Below are positions 23,853-34,700 of a stretch of DNA of 57,933 nucleotides, in pieces (position 1 is the first letter of the stretch; the number at the start of each line of letters is the position of its first letter). A model generated the notes under the pieces. The model had not been told where the DNA came from. It saw nothing but the letters and a program-made list of their open reading frames with translations, and did no database searches. The position numbers and the translations under genes are program-made. The stretch covers positions 1-57,933 of the IMG/VR virus record IMGVR_UViG_3300030101_003124. One strand, 5' to 3'. The DNA is from a virus.

Positions 23853-26270
23853 ATGGCTGAGTCAGTTGTAAAAAGTAATTTTCCGAGTCAAATCGCAAGC
23901 GATTTAGAAAAGCTGAGTCCAGAGTATGGGCTAGAAGTGGCTAAAGCCATTGAAAGTGAGTGGTTTGATAGAGATACGGGTGCTAATAGATATTTTAATA
24001 ATATAAACGAGTTTCATAAACTAAGGCTTTATGCTCGTGGAGAACAATCTGTGCAAAAATATAAAGACGAGTTATCTATAAACGGAGATATGTCTTATCT
24101 TAATTTAGACTGGAAACCAGTTCCTATTATACCTAAGTTTGTAGATATAGTAGTGAATGGTATTGCAGAAAGAACCTATGACGTAAAAGCATTTTCACAA
24201 GATCCTTTTGGTATATCTAAAAGAACTAAATACATGGAAGGTGTTTTAGCTGACATGAGAACTAAGGAATTAACTAACTTAGCTCAAACAGCATTTGGTA
24301 TAAGCATAGGTCAATATCCAGAGCCTGAATTACCTGATTCAAAAGAAGAGTTAGAATTACATATGGCTTTAACTTACAAACAAGCTATTGAGCTTGCTGA
24401 GGAACAGGCTATAAATACTTTATTTGAGTCTAACAAGTATGAGTATACTAAGAAAAGATTTTATTATGATTTAACTGTTTTAGGTATTGGTTGTGTAAAA
24501 AATACATTTAATACTTCTGAAGGAGTTAAAATAGAATATGTAGATCCAGCTGATATTGTTTATTCACATACAGATTCACCTTATTTTGATGATATATATT
24601 ATGTAGGTGAAATGAAAACAATACCTGTAAATGAGTTAAAAAAACAATTTCCAGACTTAGACGAGGATAAATTAAAAGAAATAACAAGTTCTGCTTTATA
24701 TAAGAAAAGTAGACACATGCACACACACAATGCTCATCATGACAAAATAGACCAGAACCAAGTTCAAGTTTTATATTTTAATTATAAAACATATATGAAT
24801 GAGGTTTATAAAGTTAAAGAAACAGCTACAGGTTCTGATAAAGCTATATTAAAAGATGATCAATTTAATCCACCTGTTAGCGATAACTTTGAAAAAGTAG
24901 AAAGATCTTTAGAGGTTTTATATGAAGGTGTTTTAATATTAGGTACTGATATATTATTAAAGTGGGAAATGGCTAGAAATATGATGAGGCCAAAAAGTGA
25001 TAATTCAAAAGTAAAAATGAATTATGCTATAGTTGCACCACGTATGTATCAAGGTGAAATAGATTCTTTAGTAAAACGTATTACAGGTTTTGCTGATATG
25101 GTTCAATTAACACATTTAAAGCTGCAACAAGTTATGTCTAGATTAATACCTGATGGTATTTATTTAGATGCTGATGGTTTAGCTGAAATAGATTTAGGTA
25201 ATGGAACAAACTATAATCCACAAGAAGCATTAAACATGTTCTTCCAAACTGGTAGTATTATAGGTAGATCTATGACTGGTGATGGTGAAATGAATCCTGG
25301 TAAAATACCTATACAAGAAATACAAAGCGGTAGTGGTGGTCAAAAACTACAGAGTTTAATTAGTACATATAATTATTATTTGCAAATGATAAGAGATGTG
25401 ACTGGATTAAACGAGGCTAGAGACGCTAGTGTGCCTGATGCTAAGTCTTTAGTTGGTATACAAAAAATGGCAGCTGCTAATAGTAATACTGCTACTAGAC
25501 ATATATTACAAGCTGGGTTGTTTTTAACAGCTGAAACCGCTGAGTCTTTATCGTTAAGGGTATCTGATATTATAGAATACTCACCAACAAAAGAAGCATT
25601 TATACAAAAAATAGGTGCTCACAATGTAGGTACGTTAGAGGAAATGTCCAACTTACATCTACATGATTTTGGTATATTTATAGAGTTATCACCTGATGAT
25701 GAAGAAAAACAGATATTAGAAAACAATATACAACAAGCGTTGTCTCAACAATCAATAGATTTAGAAGACGCAATTGATCTTAGAGAAATTAAAAATGTTA
25801 AATTAGCTAACAGATTATTAAAAATTAAACGTAGAAAGAAACAAGAAAAAGATCAAAAAATACAACAGCAAAATATGCAGGCTCAATCACAGGCTAACGC
25901 TCAACAACAACAAGCTGCCGCAGAAGCTGAAGTACAAAAACAACAAGCGTTAACTCAAAATAACATTGCTTTTGAAGAAGCTAAAGATGCAATTGAAGAA
26001 AGAAAGCAAATGAGAGAAATGCAAATGAAAAAAGATTTAATGGATCACGAGTTTCAGTTAAACATGCAATTAAAAAGAGTTGAAACTGATGCATTAGCTA
26101 ATAAAGAATCTATGAAGGAAGATAGAAAAGATGAACGTACTAGAATACAAGCGTCTCAACAGTCTGAATTAATAGATCAAAGAAAAAAAGATAAAGCACC
26201 TAAAAAGTTTGAATCAAAAGGTAACGATGGATTAGGTGGTTTTGATCTAGGTCAATTTATGCCTAGATAA
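23853..26270 (+). CDS. Portal protein
   Basis: 805 residues; the dodecameric ring through which DNA enters and leaves the head. Placement directly after terL, the long length, and the sequence pattern (WFDRDTGANRYFNNINEFHK; PKFVDIVVNGIAERTYDV; VTGLNEARDASVPDAKSLVG) fit portals of crAss-like and related podoviruses. The last 130 residues are a Gln/Lys-rich coiled coil (NMQAQSQANAQQQQAAAEAE) followed by a short FDLGQFMPR end, perhaps a plug contacting internal proteins. No frameshift is visible. Confidence 0.88.
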   Translation: MAESVVKSNFPSQIASDLEKLSPEYGLEVAKAIESEWFDRDTGANRYFNNINEFHKLRLYARGEQSVQKYKDELSINGDMSYLNLDWKPVPIIPKFVDIVVNGIAERTYDVKAFSQDPFGISKRTKYMEGVLADMRTKELTNLAQTAFGISIGQYPEPELPDSKEELELHMALTYKQAIELAEEQAINTLFESNKYEYTKKRFYYDLTVLGIGCVKNTFNTSEGVKIEYVDPADIVYSHTDSPYFDDIYYVGEMKTIPVNELKKQFPDLDEDKLKEITSSALYKKSRHMHTHNAHHDKIDQNQVQVLYFNYKTYMNEVYKVKETATGSDKAILKDDQFNPPVSDNFEKVERSLEVLYEGVLILGTDILLKWEMARNMMRPKSDNSKVKMNYAIVAPRMYQGEIDSLVKRITGFADMVQLTHLKLQQVMSRLIPDGIYLDADGLAEIDLGNGTNYNPQEALNMFFQTGSIIGRSMTGDGEMNPGKIPIQEIQSGSGGQKLQSLISTYNYYLQMIRDVTGLNEARDASVPDAKSLVGIQKMAAANSNTATRHILQAGLFLTAETAESLSLRVSDIIEYSPTKEAFIQKIGAHNVGTLEEMSNLHLHDFGIFIELSPDDEEKQILENNIQQALSQQSIDLEDAIDLREIKNVKLANRLLKIKRRKKQEKDQKIQQQNMQAQSQANAQQQQAAAEAEVQKQQALTQNNIAFEEAKDAIEERKQMREMQMKKDLMDHEFQLNMQLKRVETDALANKESMKEDRKDERTRIQASQQSELIDQRKKDKAPKKFESKGNDGLGGFDLGQFMPR

Positions 26271-26295
26271 TTGTTTAATTATATAATATTATATT

Positions 26296-27504
26296 ATGGA
26301 AGAAAAAAATGAAAACCCAGTAGTAGAAACTACTGAGCAAAAAGACGTGCCACAAGAAACTGGTAAGTTAAAAGCTAAAAAACCTAAAAATTTAGGAAAA
26401 GTTAATGAACCTGCTGTAGCAAAAGTTGATATGGCAAAGGTTGAAGAAAAACAACAAGAAGCTACTGAAGAAGTGGCTAAAGTTGATTTATCTGAAGATA
26501 AAAAAGAAGAAGTTGTAGAAGAAGTTAAAGAAACTGTAGAAGATGTTAAGGAAGAAGAAACTCCTGTAATAGAAGAAATAGTAGATGAAGAAACTTCTGA
26601 TGAAAAAACTGTAGAAGAGGTAAAAGAACAAGTTGAAGAAGCTGTACAAGAAGCTCAACAAACTGGTGAACCTTTACCGGAAAACATACAGAAAGTTGTA
26701 GATTTTATAAATGAAACAGGTGGTAGTTTAGATGATTACGTTAGTTTAAATAAAGACTATAGTAACTTTGACAACGAAGCTTTGTTAAGAGAGTACTACA
26801 AACAAACAAAACCTCATCTATCTAGTGAAGAAATTAATTTTATGCTAGAAGATCAATTTTCGTATGACGAAAACACTGAAGATGAGCGTGATATTAAAAG
26901 AAAAAAATTGGCGTTAAAGGAGCAAGTTGCGAACGCTAAGTCCCACTTAGACGGGCTAAAGTCTAAATATTACGAAGAAATCAAAGCTGGAAGTAAACTG
27001 CTCCCAGAGCAACAGAAAGCAGTTGATTTTTTCAATCGTTACAATAAAGAAGCTGAACAGAATCAAAAACTTCTTGACAGACAACAAAACATTTTCAACA
27101 AAAAGACTAATGAAGTCTTTAACGAAAAGTTCAAAGGTTTTGAATTTAACGTAGGTGAAAAAAAGTATAGGTTTAACGTTAAGAATGCAGATGAGGTAAA
27201 ACAACAGCAAAGTAGTATTGATAATTTTGTTTCTAAATTTTTAGGCAAAGACAATACTATAGATAATGCTAAAGATTATCACAAATCGTTGTTTACCGCT
27301 ATGAATCCAGATGCTGTGGCTAGACACTTTTATGAACAAGGAAAAGCTGATGCTATTAAAGATAGTGTTGCTAAATCTAAGAACATTAACATGGATCCTA
27401 GAGCGCAACACTCAACTAATAAATCAGAATTTATTGATGGTATAAAAGTTAGACACGTAGCTGGTAGTTCTGCTAGTGACTTTAAAGTGCGAATTAAAAA
27501 ATAA
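26296..27504 (+). CDS. Scaffold-like acidic protein (402 aa)
   Basis: Placed between portal and major capsid. Residues 1-130 are highly charged and repetitive in Glu, Val and Lys (KEEVVEEVKETVEDVKEEET), then helical segments with long coiled-coil potential (KKLALKEQVANAKSHLDGLK; PEQQKAVDFFNRYNKEAEQ). Composition and location match internal scaffolding proteins that shape the procapsid. No protease motif is visible. Codons in the stretch of about 26880-27130 are GC-richer than the flanks, as in terL. Confidence 0.72.
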   Translation: MEEKNENPVVETTEQKDVPQETGKLKAKKPKNLGKVNEPAVAKVDMAKVEEKQQEATEEVAKVDLSEDKKEEVVEEVKETVEDVKEEETPVIEEIVDEETSDEKTVEEVKEQVEEAVQEAQQTGEPLPENIQKVVDFINETGGSLDDYVSLNKDYSNFDNEALLREYYKQTKPHLSSEEINFMLEDQFSYDENTEDERDIKRKKLALKEQVANAKSHLDGLKSKYYEEIKAGSKLLPEQQKAVDFFNRYNKEAEQNQKLLDRQQNIFNKKTNEVFNEKFKGFEFNVGEKKYRFNVKNADEVKQQQSSIDNFVSKFLGKDNTIDNAKDYHKSLFTAMNPDAVARHFYEQGKADAIKDSVAKSKNINMDPRAQHSTNKSEFIDGIKVRHVAGSSASDFKVRIKK

Positions 27505-27531
27505 AGTTTAACATATTAAAAATTAGAAATT

Positions 27532-29019
27532 ATGCCTTTTCAAAATTCCGGGGCTGGAACAGCCCTAGCAAATTTGACTCCGCGACCAACTCAGATCACA
27601 GCATGGGATAACTACATGTCATTTGACTCTGCTTCAGGTGGTGGAACATTCTTACAGCAATTTCTACCTGAAATTTATGAAAAAGAAGTCGAAAGATATG
27701 GTAAAAGAACTGTATCAGGTTTCTTAAAAATGGTAGGTGCTGAAATGCCTTTAGCTTCTGATCAAGTAATTTGGTCTGAGCAAGGTAGATTACATATCGC
27801 TTATGATGACAGCGTTGCAGGTGAAGCTTGTAACATTGTTGTTGCTGCTGATAATACAATAGCTTTACCAACTGGACACCAAGTTCAAATTAACGATACT
27901 ATTATCGTTAGAAACTTGACACAAGCAAGTGCTCCAGTTATGAAAGCAAGAGTTAGTGCAGTTAATGGATCTGGTGGCGCACCTGCTTCAGGTATCGTTG
28001 CTCTTCCTTATGCTACTAACGATTTTGCAGACTCTGGTTTTGGTTACGCAAACAACGATAACTTAGCGTTATTTGTTTATGGTAACGAATTCGGTAAAGG
28101 ATCTGCAAACTTAACAAGATCTATGGACGCGAGTTTTACTCAGTTCTCTAACAGACCAATGATCATTAGAGATAGATACTCTGTTACTGGTTCTAACACT
28201 GCTCAAATCGGTTGGGTTGAAGTTACTACTGAAAACGGAGCTTCTGGTTACTTATGGTACTTAAAGTCTGAAGCAGAAACTAGATTAAGATTCGAAGATT
28301 ACCTAGAGATGGCAATGATCGAGGCTGAAGAAGTTGAGTCTGGTTCTGCTATCAGCGGTGTATCTGGTTCACAAGGTTTATTTGACGCTCTAGAATCTAG
28401 AGGTTTAGTATTTACTGGAACTGACTTTGATGTACAAACGGGTGCAAACTCAAGTGGTGTTTCAACTGCTTACGTATTCCAAAGTGGTTTAGCTGAATTT
28501 GATGCTATTCTTCAAGAATTAGATAGTCAAGGTGCTATTGAAGAAAACATGATGTTCTTAGATAGAGGAACTTCTCTTGAAATTGACAACATGCTTGCTT
28601 CTCAAAACTCTGCAGTAGTTGGTGGATCATCTTACGGTGTATTCAACAATGAAGAAGATATGGCGCTTAATTTAGGTTTCTCTGGTTTCAGAAGAGGTTC
28701 TTATGACTTCTACAAAACTGACTGGAAATATTTAAATGACTCTGTAACACGAGGAAACTTCAGCGATGTTGAAGGTCTTATTGTACCAGCTGGTACTTCT
28801 ACTGTATACGATGAAAGCTTAGGTAAAAACATAGCTAGACCGTTCTTACACGTTAGATATAGAGCTTCAGAAGCAGATGATAGAAAGATGAAATCATGGA
28901 TTACTGGTTCAGTAGGTGGTAACTACACTTCTGACGAAGATGCTATGAATGTAAACTTCTTATCAGAAAGATGTTTATGTGTTCAAGCTGCGAATAACTT
29001 CGTATTATTGAAATCATAA
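27532..29019 (+). CDS. Major capsid protein
   Basis: 495 residues, directly after the scaffold-like gene and followed by a strong terminator, as expected for the most abundant virion protein. The sequence (YMSFDSASGGGTFLQQFLPE; AQIGWVEVTTENGASGYLW; RPFLHVRYRASEADDRKMKS) suits an HK97-fold subunit of crAss-like type. Codon use favours C-ending codons (AAC, TTC, GAC, ATC) more than its neighbours, a mark of high expression. Identification rests on position, length and composition. Confidence 0.85.
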   Translation: MPFQNSGAGTALANLTPRPTQITAWDNYMSFDSASGGGTFLQQFLPEIYEKEVERYGKRTVSGFLKMVGAEMPLASDQVIWSEQGRLHIAYDDSVAGEACNIVVAADNTIALPTGHQVQINDTIIVRNLTQASAPVMKARVSAVNGSGGAPASGIVALPYATNDFADSGFGYANNDNLALFVYGNEFGKGSANLTRSMDASFTQFSNRPMIIRDRYSVTGSNTAQIGWVEVTTENGASGYLWYLKSEAETRLRFEDYLEMAMIEAEEVESGSAISGVSGSQGLFDALESRGLVFTGTDFDVQTGANSSGVSTAYVFQSGLAEFDAILQELDSQGAIEENMMFLDRGTSLEIDNMLASQNSAVVGGSSYGVFNNEEDMALNLGFSGFRRGSYDFYKTDWKYLNDSVTRGNFSDVEGLIVPAGTSTVYDESLGKNIARPFLHVRYRASEADDRKMKSWITGSVGGNYTSDEDAMNVNFLSERCLCVQAANNFVLLKS

Positions 29020-29030
29020 CAACTATTATT

Positions 29031-29064
29031 AAAAGCAAAGGGAGCTTCGGCTCCCTCGGCTTTT
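29031..29064 (+). terminator. Rho-independent terminator after major capsid gene
   Basis: GGGAGC-TTCG-GCTCCC (29040-29055), with an outer AAAAGC/GCTTTT helix (29031-29036 with 29059-29064) across a 3-base internal loop, and T-rich sequence after it. It probably limits read-through, so that capsid mRNA exceeds that of downstream neck genes. Confidence 0.9.
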
Positions 29065-29091
29065 ATTTATTAACTTTTATTATATTATATC

Positions 29092-29832
29092 ATGGAAAAA
29101 ACACAATTAAAAGACCAATTATGGGTCTTAAAAGGTAAAAAACAACCGTTAATAACGGTTATACAATCAAAACATACTAGAAATAAACCTCTATTATATT
29201 TTGATCAAGAAAAGGGTTACAATAGAGAATTAAGATACGCAACAAATCAAAAGTCTCCTTTTGCTGATGAGCAACAAGGAAATGCTACTTTAGGACATAT
29301 TGTATTTAGACGAGGAAAATTGTTTGTAGAAGGTGTAAAACCAAATTTACAAAAATTTTTAGAACTTCACCCTAAAAACAATGATTTGTTTGAGTTATAC
29401 GATGCTGTCGAAGAAGCTCAAGATGAAACAGCTTGGATAAATGCACAACTTGACGCTATGAATATGGCTAGAGAGTTAGATATAGAGCATTTAGAAGCTA
29501 TATTAAGAGTAGAATACGGTAATAAGGTATCAGAGATGAGTTCTAAGGAGCTTAAAAGAGATGCTTTAGTATTTGCTCAAAGACAACCATTAAACTTCTT
29601 AGCGTTAGCTAAAGACGATAATGTAGAAATTAGAAACTTTGGTGTAAAAGCCGTAGAAGCTAATATTATTCAATTATCAAACGATCAAAGAACGTTTAAA
29701 TGGACATCAAATGGTAGAAAACTAATGACTGTTCCTTTTGACGAACATCCATACTCTGCTTTGGCCTCTTGGTTTAAAACAGATGAAGGTTTAGAAATCT
29801 ACAAAGCAATAGAAAAAAAGATTAAAAAATAA
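29092..29832 (+). CDS. Head-associated hypothetical protein (246 aa)
   Basis: Starts MEKTQLKDQLWVLKGKKQPL, then ITVIQSKHTRNKPLLYFD and HIVFRRGKLFVEGVKPNLQK. The N-terminal half is beta-rich and basic, the C-terminal half helical (DIEHLEAILRVEYGNKVSEM). Its place after the capsid gene suggests a head completion or decoration protein. It is the only gene between the capsid terminator and the next hairpin. No family recognised. Confidence 0.6.
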   Translation: MEKTQLKDQLWVLKGKKQPLITVIQSKHTRNKPLLYFDQEKGYNRELRYATNQKSPFADEQQGNATLGHIVFRRGKLFVEGVKPNLQKFLELHPKNNDLFELYDAVEEAQDETAWINAQLDAMNMARELDIEHLEAILRVEYGNKVSEMSSKELKRDALVFAQRQPLNFLALAKDDNVEIRNFGVKAVEANIIQLSNDQRTFKWTSNGRKLMTVPFDEHPYSALASWFKTDEGLEIYKAIEKKIKK

Positions 29833-29848
29833 TTAATCACTTATAGAG

Positions 29849-29873
29849 GTAACCATCTCTATGAGGTGGTTAC
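29849..29873 (+). other. 11-bp RNA hairpin with alternative fold
   Basis: GTAACCATCTC and GAGGTGGTTAC pair around loop TAT with one G-T wobble. The upstream part can instead form ATAGAG/CTCTAT, so two mutually exclusive folds exist. No U-run follows. It lies 22 bases before the start of the first neck gene, and could be an RNase processing site, attenuator or translational switch. Confidence 0.55.
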
Positions 29874-29894
29874 TTACTATAAATAAAAGAAATT

Positions 29895-30674
29895 ATGGCG
29901 GTAAACATAGATACTGTATATCAAAGAGTGCAAGCTATAGCAAATAAAGAACAAAGAGGTTATATAACACCACAAGAGTTTAACTTATTAGCTAACCAAG
30001 CTCAAATGGATATATTTGAACAATATTTTTATGATCAAAACGAACATGGTAGAAGACCTAGTAACGATACTACATATTCTGACATGTTAGATTTATTAGA
30101 AGAAAAAATTGATCATTTTGAAAGATATAGACAACCAGTCACTATGTCTACGCAAAGTGGTGAAGAAGGATTAGGTACTTTACCATCATACTATAGATTA
30201 GGTGAGTTATATTACAAAAAAGGTGCTGACTATTACGAAATAGAAAACGTTACTCAAAACGAAATACATCATTATCAAAGATCACCATTAACTGCACCAA
30301 CAGCCACAAGACCAATATATGTTAGGCATAGCGCTGTAACAGCAACAGGTCAAACAGGTACTACACTAAACGAAATTCCACTAGCTAGAACAATACAAGT
30401 TTATCCTATTACTATTACCAGTGGTGTGGTTTGTAATTATATAGCTAGACCACAAACAGTTAACTGGAACTATACTTTAGTTAACGGTTATCCATTATAT
30501 AACGCTACAGAAGGCGTTACAAACGGCACAAGACATTTTGAGCTACATCAGTCTGAAGAAACTGAATTAGTTATAAAAATATTAGCGCTAGCTGGTATAA
30601 CATTAAATGACGCAAACTTAGTTACATTAGCTGCTCAAGAAGATGTAAGAAACGAAACACAGAAAAAACAATAA
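29895..30674 (+). CDS. Neck/ring (head-tail connector) protein 1
   Basis: 259 residues. It starts with a helical region (IDTVYQRVQAIANKEQRGYI; LLANQAQMDIFEQYFYDQ) and continues with a beta domain (PSYYRLGELYYKKGADYYEI). The first gene after the head block, of the size of the ring protein placed there in crAss-like phages. It probably joins the portal to the tail. The C-terminal helix ends in NETQKKQ. Assignment from order and length; no direct motif. Confidence 0.65.
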   Translation: MAVNIDTVYQRVQAIANKEQRGYITPQEFNLLANQAQMDIFEQYFYDQNEHGRRPSNDTTYSDMLDLLEEKIDHFERYRQPVTMSTQSGEEGLGTLPSYYRLGELYYKKGADYYEIENVTQNEIHHYQRSPLTAPTATRPIYVRHSAVTATGQTGTTLNEIPLARTIQVYPITITSGVVCNYIARPQTVNWNYTLVNGYPLYNATEGVTNGTRHFELHQSEETELVIKILALAGITLNDANLVTLAAQEDVRNETQKKQ

Positions 30675-30677
30675 GCC

Positions 30678-31781
30678 ATGCCATTATTCACAGGAACACA
30701 ACAACAATATTACGATAATAGTCAAAGTTTTACCGCTACAGCGAACCAAACTGTATTTACTTTAACTTTTGATCCTTTACCTGCGATAGAAACTGAATTT
30801 ATAGTTTTTGTTAATGGTAATCAAATTAATAGTAATACATATTCTTACGCTGGTAACACCGGTGGTACTGCTGGTCAATTAACACTACCAGCTCAAGCAG
30901 CAGGTAATATTGTATTAGTAAGGCAAATAACAGAAAATGAATTATTAGGTAATTATCAATATATTGGTTTAAATGAATTGGTTAATAACTTTATAATAAG
31001 TTATGTTGGTGAAGAAAAATTAATAACTAAAGTAAAAAGAGCTGATGTAATATTCCATGCGTCACGAGGTATTGCTGAATTAAGTTATGATACATTAAGA
31101 TCTCATAAATCTCAAGAAATAGAATTACCACCAAGTTTAAAAATGAAATTACCACATGATTATGTTAACTATGTTAAAATATGTTATGCTGATAACAATG
31201 GTGTAGAAAGATTATTATATCCTTCAAGAAAAACAAGTAACCCAACAGCTTTATTACAAAGTGATGATTACGAATATTTATTTAATGAAGACGGAACACT
31301 TTTAAATGCTTTTGAATCTGACACTTGGGTTAATTATCAATCATCTGATAGAGCTTTAACTGATCCACAATACACTAGTGCTGATGATTACGATGATGAT
31401 AAACTTATATTTGAAGGTAAAAGATATGGTTTAGATCCAGAGTTTGCTCAAGCAAACGGTATATTCTATATTGATAAAAACAAAGGTTTTATACACTTTA
31501 GTAGTAATATGGTTGGTAAAATAATAACTTTAAAATACATAAGTGATAGCTTAGGTACTGAAGATGAAAAATTAGTACATAAATTTGCTGAAGAAGCAAT
31601 ATATAAACATATAGCTCATGCAATAATTGCTACAAGAGCTAATATGCCTGAATATCTTGTTCAAAGATTTAAAAGAGAACGCTATGCTGCTATTAGAAAC
31701 GCTAAGTTAAGATTATCTAACTTTAAGTCAGAAGAAATAGCACAAGTAATGAGAGGTAAATCTAAACAAATAAAACATTAG
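30678..31781 (+). CDS. Neck/tail connector protein 2 with N-terminal beta domain
   Basis: 367 residues. The first ~95 residues (TANQTVFTLTFDPLPAIETE; EFIVFVNGNQINSNTYSY) look like a small beta domain common on phage tail and fibre proteins. The remainder is alpha/beta (KVKRADVIFHASRGIAELSY; LPPSLKMKLPHDYVNYVKIC) like head-tail connectors. It ends in a basic helix (AEEAIYKHIAHAIIATRANM). It lies 3 bases after ring protein 1. The fusion suggests a connector that also anchors fibres. Confidence 0.6.
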   Translation: MPLFTGTQQQYYDNSQSFTATANQTVFTLTFDPLPAIETEFIVFVNGNQINSNTYSYAGNTGGTAGQLTLPAQAAGNIVLVRQITENELLGNYQYIGLNELVNNFIISYVGEEKLITKVKRADVIFHASRGIAELSYDTLRSHKSQEIELPPSLKMKLPHDYVNYVKICYADNNGVERLLYPSRKTSNPTALLQSDDYEYLFNEDGTLLNAFESDTWVNYQSSDRALTDPQYTSADDYDDDKLIFEGKRYGLDPEFAQANGIFYIDKNKGFIHFSSNMVGKIITLKYISDSLGTEDEKLVHKFAEEAIYKHIAHAIIATRANMPEYLVQRFKRERYAAIRNAKLRLSNFKSEEIAQVMRGKSKQIKH

Positions 31782-31784
31782 TAA

Positions 31785-34700
31785 ATGGCGGAAATAAAAA
31801 ATACGTTCACGTCGGGGAAAATGAATAAAGACCTCGACGAAAGATTAATTCCTAAAGGTGAATACAGAGACGCTTTAAACATAGATGTTGTCAACTCTGA
31901 AAGTTCAGATGTTGGTTCAATAGAAAATTGTTTTGGTACTGTTCAAAGGTCATTTTTAAGTCAAGTAGGTAATACTTGTATAGGTTCTTGTACGTATGGA
32001 AAAGAAGATAAAATATTATGGTTTATAAGAGGACCTGTTCAAGCTGGTACTGGTATAGATTTAATAGCTGAGTATAATGTTCAAACAGGCACGCCTAGAG
32101 CTGTTTTAGTTGATGTTTATCAGTGGAAAGGTGTTGTAGCTACAGCTAATCAAGGTTCTAATACAGTAGTTTTAGACGGAAGTATTGGTACATATAACAT
32201 TAGAAGAGATATGACCTTTACGATCGGTGTTAACGTATATACTGTAACAGCTGTAAACGGTAATAATATAACATTAGCTTCAAATTTAACAGCCGCTATA
32301 TCATCAGGAACAACAATAACATTTCACGCTGAAAGAGTTTTAAACTTTAGCGCTTTTGCAGATAGAAGAATTACTGGTATAAATGCTATAGATGGTTATT
32401 TATATTGGGCTGATGCTCAATCAGAGCCTAAAAAAATTAAAATAAAAAGATGTATATCTGGTACTCCAGATCCTATAAGCCACACTAAACACAGGGTTAA
32501 TGGTACAAATGTAGGTTATATAAAAGAAGAACATATAACTGTTATAAGAAAATATCCATTAGACGCTCCAACAATATCTATGTCTGATAGTCCTTTTACT
32601 GGAGCAATATCAGCAACCTGTACTACAGCTGCTGGTGTTTTTACATATAAAGATCAAGCTGGTAATACATTTCCTGTTCCAGCTGGTACTTCGCATGTAC
32701 CTACTGGTTTATTAGATTATTCAACATCTAGTAGTGGTTCTTCAAAAGTTATAGCACCTATAGCTTTTATTGGCAGTAACTTAGCTTTTGACGTTGGCCA
32801 TACTATTAAGTTAAAAGCTGATGCTACATTAAACGGTATAACAGAGGACTTAGAGGTTAGACTCGTTATAGACAATATACTTTCTCAAAATGCTACAGGA
32901 AAAACAACTCAAGTTACAATTGCTAGTATATCAGCGGGTATACCAAGTGCAGAATTAACATGGGTTGCAACACTAGAACAAGAAGATCCTTTTTATGAAT
33001 TAGTATTTCCTAGATTTGCTTATAGATGGAAGTATCAAGATGGAGAGTATTCAGCTATATCACCTTTTACAGACGCTGCGTTTTTACCAGAAAAGGTGTT
33101 TGGCTTTGATTACGATGCTCAAAATGGTTTTAATAAAGCAATGACTAACAATGTTAGAACAATCACACTTGGTGGTTGGGCTACAAAACCAGTTGATGTA
33201 ACTGAGGTTGATATATTATATAAAGAAGATGGTAAAACAGCTGTATACACTTTAGAAACATTAAAGAAAAATGAAATAACATTTGATATAACATCTGAGT
33301 TAATACACGCTTTATTACCTAGTAACCAAATGTTAAGACCTTATGATAACGTACCTCGTTACGCTAAAGCACAAGAAATAACTGGTAATAGATTACTTTA
33401 CGGAAACTATGTTCAACAATATGATTTGTTAGAAGACCCTGAGTTTGTTGTTAGTATTAATAGAACGCCTTGTCCTATTAAAATACCAAACCAATCACTT
33501 AAATCAATAAGAACATATCAAGTTGGTGTTGTATTCTTAGATAAATACGGTAGACAAACACCTGTATTTTCTTCAGATTCTGCAAACGTAACTCTTCACC
33601 AACAAGACTCTGACAAAATAAATAAACTTCAAGCTAGAATTACTACAGCTGCACCAAGTTGGGCTACTCACTATAAATATTACGTTAAAGAGCCATCTGC
33701 TGAATATTATAATTTAGCTATGGATCGTTGGTACGATGCTGAAGATGGTAATGTTTGGATCAGCTTTCCTTCAAGTGAAAGAAATAAAGTAGCTGTTGAT
33801 GATTATTTAATATTAAAGAAAGAACACTCTAGCAACGATCCTGTTTTTAGTGGTAGTGGTGGTACTATAAAGTATAAAATATTAGCTATAGATAATGAAG
33901 CGCCTGATTTTCTTAAACAAACAAAGTCTTCGTTAGGTAAAATTAATACTCAATACGGTAGAGGTCAAGCACCAACAGAAGGTTTTCCACAAAAAGACTT
34001 TAAAACAATAATGATACCTGGTGCTGATATAGCTAACAGTTCTTTAAAAAATATAGCAAGCGAATCAACTGGTGATAAATACCTTAGATTTGGTGACCAA
34101 TCTGGTAATGTTAGTGAATATTATGAAATATCATCTATAACTAGATATGATATAGGCGGTGATGGTGATTATGATGGTAGTGATGACTATTATGAAATAG
34201 AGTTAAAAACAGGTATGGGTGCTGACGTTAATTTTACTGGTACACCTACTAATAAAAAACCAAATTTAACTTTTGAGTGGTTTATAGAAGAATTAGATTT
34301 ATATAAAGCTGAGTTTGTAGGTAGATTTTTTATAAAAATAAACAAAGACTCTGCTTTAAGAAAACATTTATTAGATAAAGATGTTGATCAACAATATGTA
34401 ATAAAACATGAAGAACCTGTGTATTATTTAAAAGGTTCTAGAGATCAAGATGATTATAAAGGCGCACAGATTTTCTCTATTGATTACGGTACTACTCATA
34501 AACCTAGAGAATTTAGTGGTTACAATACTGGTAAAAGTTTTATACAAGGTAACAAAAAGGTAGATTTTAGATTAACTAACATGGGTCCTGAAACAGCCGC
34601 TTCTGGTTGGTATTATCCTGGTAAAAGTGAATTTAGAAATAATAATTACAAAATACACAGCGCTCTTAGAACTAATGGTACTTTGTTTAGATGGAAAGAT

